Shown one piece after another: positions 7,797 through 9,811 of a DNA stretch of 9,811 bases (position 1 is the stretch's first letter; each line of letters starts with the position of its first letter). Source of the DNA: UBA10649 sp044233495 (GTDB lineage Bacteria > Actinomycetota > Actinomycetes > S36-B12); assembly GCA_044233495.1 (NCBI GenBank), contig JBIIJX010000085.1:1-9811 (forward strand), read 5' to 3'. Under the pieces are notes generated by a model. The model did no database searches. It was not told the DNA's origin and saw only the letters and a list, made by a program, of their open reading frames with translations. The position numbers and the translations under genes were made by a program.

Positions 7797-7799
7797 CCT
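7794..7799 (+). promoter_or_regulatory. Candidate -10 element giving a leaderless pup mRNA
   Basis: TAGCCT fits TAnnnT, overlaps the dop stop codon and ends exactly 6 bases before the pup ATG. A start 7 bases downstream would be the A of the ATG. The bases between (TCCTCC) are pyrimidine and cannot act as a Shine-Dalgarno sequence. A TTGTCG at 7765-7770 resembles a -35 but is 23 bases away, longer than normal. Reinitiation from dop is the alternative. Confidence 0.4.
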
Positions 7800-7805
7800 T
7801 CCTCC

Positions 7806-8003
7806 ATGGCACAGAGAGAGACGTCCGAGCACCGGCGTGGCCGACAGGAGCAGGAGGAGCCCGTCGAGGTGGCAACCTCCTCGACAACGGTGCCCTCTGG
7901 ACTTGACGCCGATGTGGATGCGATCCTCGACGAGATCGACGAGGTCCTCGAGGAGAACGCGGAGGACTTCGTCAAGTCCTTCGTCCAGAAGGGCGGCCAG
8001 TGA
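7806..8003 (+). CDS. pup: Prokaryotic ubiquitin-like protein Pup
   Basis: A 65-residue, intrinsically disordered modifier that is attached through its C-terminus to substrate lysines and marks them for the proteasome. The N-terminal half is rich in Gln, Glu, Arg and Thr, as in other Pups, and serves as the unstructured initiation region for ARC. The acidic C-terminal half from about residue 34 is the helix-forming, ARC-binding segment with heptad-like Ile/Leu/Val. The end is FVKSFVQKGGQ, so the gene encodes Gln and needs Dop deamidation before PafA can use it. Lys57 and Lys62 are the only lysines, and thus the only sites for Pup chains. No Shine-Dalgarno sequence precedes the ATG, 9 bases after dop. 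The stop overlaps the prcB start by 4 bases. Confidence 0.98.
   Translation: MAQRETSEHRRGRQEQEEPVEVATSSTTVPSGLDADVDAILDEIDEVLEENAEDFVKSFVQKGGQ
7987..7993 (+). promoter_or_regulatory. Ribosome binding site of prcB inside the pup C-terminal codons
   Basis: AGAAGGG ends 6 bases before the prcB GTG at 8000. The same bases are part of the pup codons for Gln-Lys-Gly near its C-terminus, so signal and coding sequence are shared. It supports the GTG start that overlaps the pup stop. Confidence 0.65.
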
Positions 8004-8824
8004 ATTCCTCAACGGGGCTGCCGAGCGCCTACGGCCTCACCGGCTCGTCCTCGTTCGTGGACTTCCTGGCGGCCCTGCATCCGGACCGACTGCCTGCCCC
8101 CACGGTCTCAGGTGCATCGCCCACGGCACCGCACGGCACGACGATCGTCGCGCTGCGCACTGCTGATGGCGTCGTCATGGCGGGCGATCGCCGCGCCACG
8201 ATGGGCAACCTGATCGCCCAGCATGACATCGAGAAGGTGTTCACTGCCGATGACCTCAGCGTGATCGGGATCGCAGGCACGGCAGGACTCGCTGTCGAGC
8301 TCGTGCGCCTGTACCAGGTGGAGCTCGAGCACTACGAGAAGATCGAGGGGGTTCCGCTGTCCCTCGACGGCAAGGCCAACCGGCTGGCCACGATGCTGCG
8401 CAACCAGCTCGGCCTCGCCATGCAGGGGCTCGTCGTGGTGCCCCTTCTCGCGGGCTATGACCCCCTGCGTGCCCGCGGGCGCATCTTCTCCTACGACGTC
8501 ACCGGTGGCCGGTATGAGGAGCATGACTTCCATGCTGTGGGCTCGGGATCGACATTTGCCCGCGGCTCACTCAAGAAGCTCTACCGTCGCGACGCGGACA
8601 CGCGTGCCGGCGTGAGGGCGGCTATCGAGGCGCTGTACGACGCCGCCGACGATGACAGCGCCACCGGTGGTCCCGATGTCGCCCGCGGCATCTATCCGGT
8701 TGTCGCCGTTGTGACGTCCGGCGGATCCCTGATCCTTCCGGACGATCAGGTCGGCCCAGTCGTCGACGAGATGCTCGTGCAGCGGCGCACCGATCCTGAC
8801 GGCGGTCGACAGGTGGGTAACTGA
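8000..8824 (+). CDS. prcB: 20S proteasome beta subunit (propeptide-bearing)
   Basis: Catalytic subunit of the actinobacterial 20S core, forming the two inner seven-membered rings. It has 274 residues. A 46-residue propeptide precedes the autocleavage site Gly46/Thr47 (HG|TTIVA), and Thr47 becomes the N-terminal nucleophile. Relative to this Thr1, Asp63 is Asp17 and Lys79 is Lys33, the standard catalytic partners, in GDRRATMGNLIA and HDIEKVF. The later GSGSTFARGSLKKLY and the Asp-rich stretch before GIYPVVAVV are conserved in the family. The propeptide is Ser/Gly/Pro-rich with SSFVDFLAALHPDRLP, a recognisable motif of PrcB propeptides. The GTG start overlaps the pup stop and has its ribosome binding site within pup, giving tight coupling. 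Confidence 0.97.
   Translation: MNSSTGLPSAYGLTGSSSFVDFLAALHPDRLPAPTVSGASPTAPHGTTIVALRTADGVVMAGDRRATMGNLIAQHDIEKVFTADDLSVIGIAGTAGLAVELVRLYQVELEHYEKIEGVPLSLDGKANRLATMLRNQLGLAMQGLVVVPLLAGYDPLRARGRIFSYDVTGGRYEEHDFHAVGSGSTFARGSLKKLYRRDADTRAGVRAAIEALYDAADDDSATGGPDVARGIYPVVAVVTSGGSLILPDDQVGPVVDEMLVQRRTDPDGGRQVGN
8811..8817 (+). promoter_or_regulatory. Ribosome binding site of prcA
   Basis: AGGTGGG lies 8 bases before the ATG at 8826, within the last codons of prcB, and supports that start. Confidence 0.6.
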
Positions 8825-8825
8825 G

Positions 8826-9518
8826 ATGTCGGTGCCGTTCTATGTGTCGCCCGAGCAGATCATGCGCGATAAGGCCGACTTCGCGCGGAAGGGCATTGCG
8901 CGAGGGCGTAGCGTCGTCGTGCTGCAGTACGACGAGGGGATCGCGTTCATCGCGGAGAACCCCTCGCGCGCCCTGCACAAGATCAGCGAACTGTACGACC
9001 GCATCGGGTTCGCAGCCGTCGGCAAGTACAACGAGTTCGAGAGTCTTCGCGTAGCCGGGGTGCGCCTCGCCGATATGCGTGGCTACTCGTACGACCGCAC
9101 CGACGTGACCGGTCGCAGCCTCGCCAACGCCTATGCGCAGACACTCGGGACGATCTTCACCGAGACGGCGAAACCCTTCGAGGTGGAGCTCGTGGTTGCC
9201 GAGGTGGGGGAGACGCCCCAAGACGACCAGCTCTATCGGCTGATGTTCGACGGCTCCGTGTCGGACGAGCACGGGTACGTCGCCATGGGCGGATCCGCCG
9301 AGCGCATCGTCAGCGCGCTGGGCGACCGCTGGCGTGACGGCCTGCCACTGGCGGAGGCCCTGCGGTTGGCGGTGTATGCACTGGGCGAGCTCGGGGATGA
9401 GCAGCCCAGGCAACTCGACACTGGCCAGCTCGAGGTGGCCGTCCTCGACCGCACACGGCCTCGTCGAACATTCACTCGCCTCGACAACGGTCGGCTCGCC
9501 GCTCTCCTCTCCACCTGA
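8826..9518 (+). CDS. prcA: 20S proteasome alpha subunit
   Basis: Forms the outer seven-membered rings of the 20S core, gates substrate entry and is the docking surface for ARC. It has 230 residues. The N-terminal SPEQIMRDKADFARKGIARG is the alpha-type signature: gate peptide followed by helix H0. There is no propeptide and no N-terminal Thr nucleophile, as expected for an alpha subunit. NPSRALHKISELYDRIGFAAVGKYNEFESLR and YAQTLGTIFTE closely follow the mycobacterial PrcA pattern. The C-terminus is LEVAVLDRTRPRRTFTRLD plus a short tail that in mycobacteria influences gating. The start lies one base after the prcB stop, so the two subunits are made together, consistent with a 1:1 assembly. No terminator hairpin with a U-tract is seen after the stop. 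Confidence 0.97.
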   Translation: MSVPFYVSPEQIMRDKADFARKGIARGRSVVVLQYDEGIAFIAENPSRALHKISELYDRIGFAAVGKYNEFESLRVAGVRLADMRGYSYDRTDVTGRSLANAYAQTLGTIFTETAKPFEVELVVAEVGETPQDDQLYRLMFDGSVSDEHGYVAMGGSAERIVSALGDRWRDGLPLAEALRLAVYALGELGDEQPRQLDTGQLEVAVLDRTRPRRTFTRLDNGRLAALLST

Positions 9519-9538
9519 CCAGGAAGAACTCACCGGGC

Positions 9539-9572
9539 TTGACGGGTGCGAATCGGGTGCAGCGCCTAGCGT
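9539..9572 (+). promoter_or_regulatory. Candidate pafA promoter for a leaderless mRNA
   Basis: TAGCGT (9567-9572) fits TAnnnT and ends exactly 6 bases before the pafA ATG, placing the predicted transcript start on the A of the start codon. TTGACG (9539-9544) has five of six matches to a -35, but the spacer is 22 bases, longer than usual. Two CGGGTGC copies lie between or over these elements. This is the only intergenic gap of notable size in the dop-to-pafA stretch. Confidence 0.45.
9543..9560. repeat. In-phase short direct repeat upstream of pafA
   Basis: CGGGTGC occurs at 9543-9549 and again at 9554-9560, offset by 11 bases, about one helical turn. If transcription starts at 9579 they cover roughly -36 to -30 and -25 to -19, a usual place for a regulator. 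At only 7 bases each, chance is a real alternative. Confidence 0.35.
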
Positions 9573-9578
9573 AGGGGC

Positions 9579-9811
9579 ATGGACCGCAGGATCTTCGGGA
9601 TCGAGACCGAGTACGGGGTCACCTGCACCTTCAACGGACAGCGACGACTCAGCCCCGATGAGGTCGCTCGATACCTCTTCCGGCGCGTGGTGGCATGGGG
9701 ACGCAGCAGCAATGTCTTCCTGACCAATGGCTCACGCCTGTACCTGGACGTCGGGAGCCACCCGGAGTATGCGACCGCCGAGTGCGACAGCGTCCCGCAG
9801 TTGGTCGCCCA
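9579..9811 (+). CDS. pafA: Pup-protein ligase PafA, N-terminal part (3' end outside window)
   Basis: Glutamine-synthetase-like ligase that activates the C-terminal Glu of deamidated Pup with ATP and joins it to a substrate lysine. The 77 complete codons to the window edge show FGIETEYGV (residues 6-14) with the metal-binding Glu pair, then FLTNGSRLYLDVGSHPEYATAEC, where the Asp is the expected catalytic base. The segment between these motifs is short and lacks the insertion loop of Dop, which together with the GSHPEYATAE form (Dop here has AHPELSTPE) separates it from the deamidase. It starts at ATG 9579, 60 bases after prcA. The GGGG one base before the ATG is too close to act as a Shine-Dalgarno sequence. 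The C-terminal part is not visible, so completeness cannot be judged. Confidence 0.95.
   Translation, partial: MDRRIFGIETEYGVTCTFNGQRRLSPDEVARYLFRRVVAWGRSSNVFLTNGSRLYLDVGSHPEYATAECDSVPQLVA

Noticed and set aside
7765..7799. Possible PafBC/RecA-NDp type DNA-damage promoter before pup (TTGTCG followed by TAGCCT)
   Set aside because: That motif needs TTGTCRGTG about 8 bases before TAnnnT; here the GTG part is missing and the spacing is far too long.
8622..9533. A 303-codon open frame on the minus strand across prcA and the end of prcB
   Set aside because: It mirrors well-supported proteasome subunit genes, its product shows no recognisable domain, and long antisense frames are common in high-GC DNA.
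1..9811. CRISPR arrays, insertion sequences, tRNA or rRNA genes, phage or toxin-antitoxin elements
   Set aside because: None is visible. The genes are tightly packed, of uniform composition and in a known syntenic order, so there is no sign of recent transfer.

Overview
This window is a high-GC (by eye about two thirds G+C) actinobacterial chromosomal segment. It carries an essentially complete Pup-proteasome locus: arc (mpa), dop, pup, prcB, prcA and the start of pafA. Upstream lie the 3' part of metH, a HAD phosphatase gene, a RecB-like nuclease gene on the opposite strand, and trmI. A 20S proteasome plus a Pup that ends in Gly-Gly-Gln is a signature of Actinomycetota. I cannot name the genus from sequence alone; a Micrococcales- or Actinomycetales-type organism is plausible.

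Layout. 2-2050 (+): metH, 5' end outside the window, overlapping by 4 bases (GTGA) the HAD hydrolase at 2047-2712 (+). 2763-3620 (-): a small PD-(D/E)XK nuclease with four Cys positioned for an Fe-S cluster, convergent with the HAD gene and divergent from trmI. 3669-4604 (+): trmI. 4626-6287 (+): arc/mpa. 6288-7796: dop, starting on the base after the arc stop. 7806-8003: pup. 8000-8824: prcB, overlapping pup by 4 bases. 8826-9518: prcA. 9579 to the window end: pafA, truncated. There is no gene-free stretch above 300 bases. The longest gap is the 60 bases before pafA, which holds a probable promoter.

How the genes work together. Dop deamidates the C-terminal Gln of Pup to Glu. PafA ligates Pup to substrate lysines. 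Arc/Mpa recognises Pup through its N-terminal coiled coil, unfolds the conjugate and threads it into the PrcA/PrcB 20S core. Dop also removes Pup. All six components look intact as far as they are visible: Walker motifs and the C-terminal Gln-Tyr-Leu of Arc, the Thr nucleophile of PrcB, GIETEYG in both Dop and PafA, and GGQ in Pup.

The system is known, and I do not see an undescribed one. The points most worth checking are regulatory. pup, pafA and probably the nuclease gene lack a usable Shine-Dalgarno sequence and have a TAnnnT hexamer 6 to 8 bases before the start codon, as expected for leaderless mRNAs. The codons for Pup's essential C-terminal tail double as the prcB ribosome binding site. 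A short in-phase direct repeat overlaps the putative pafA promoter.
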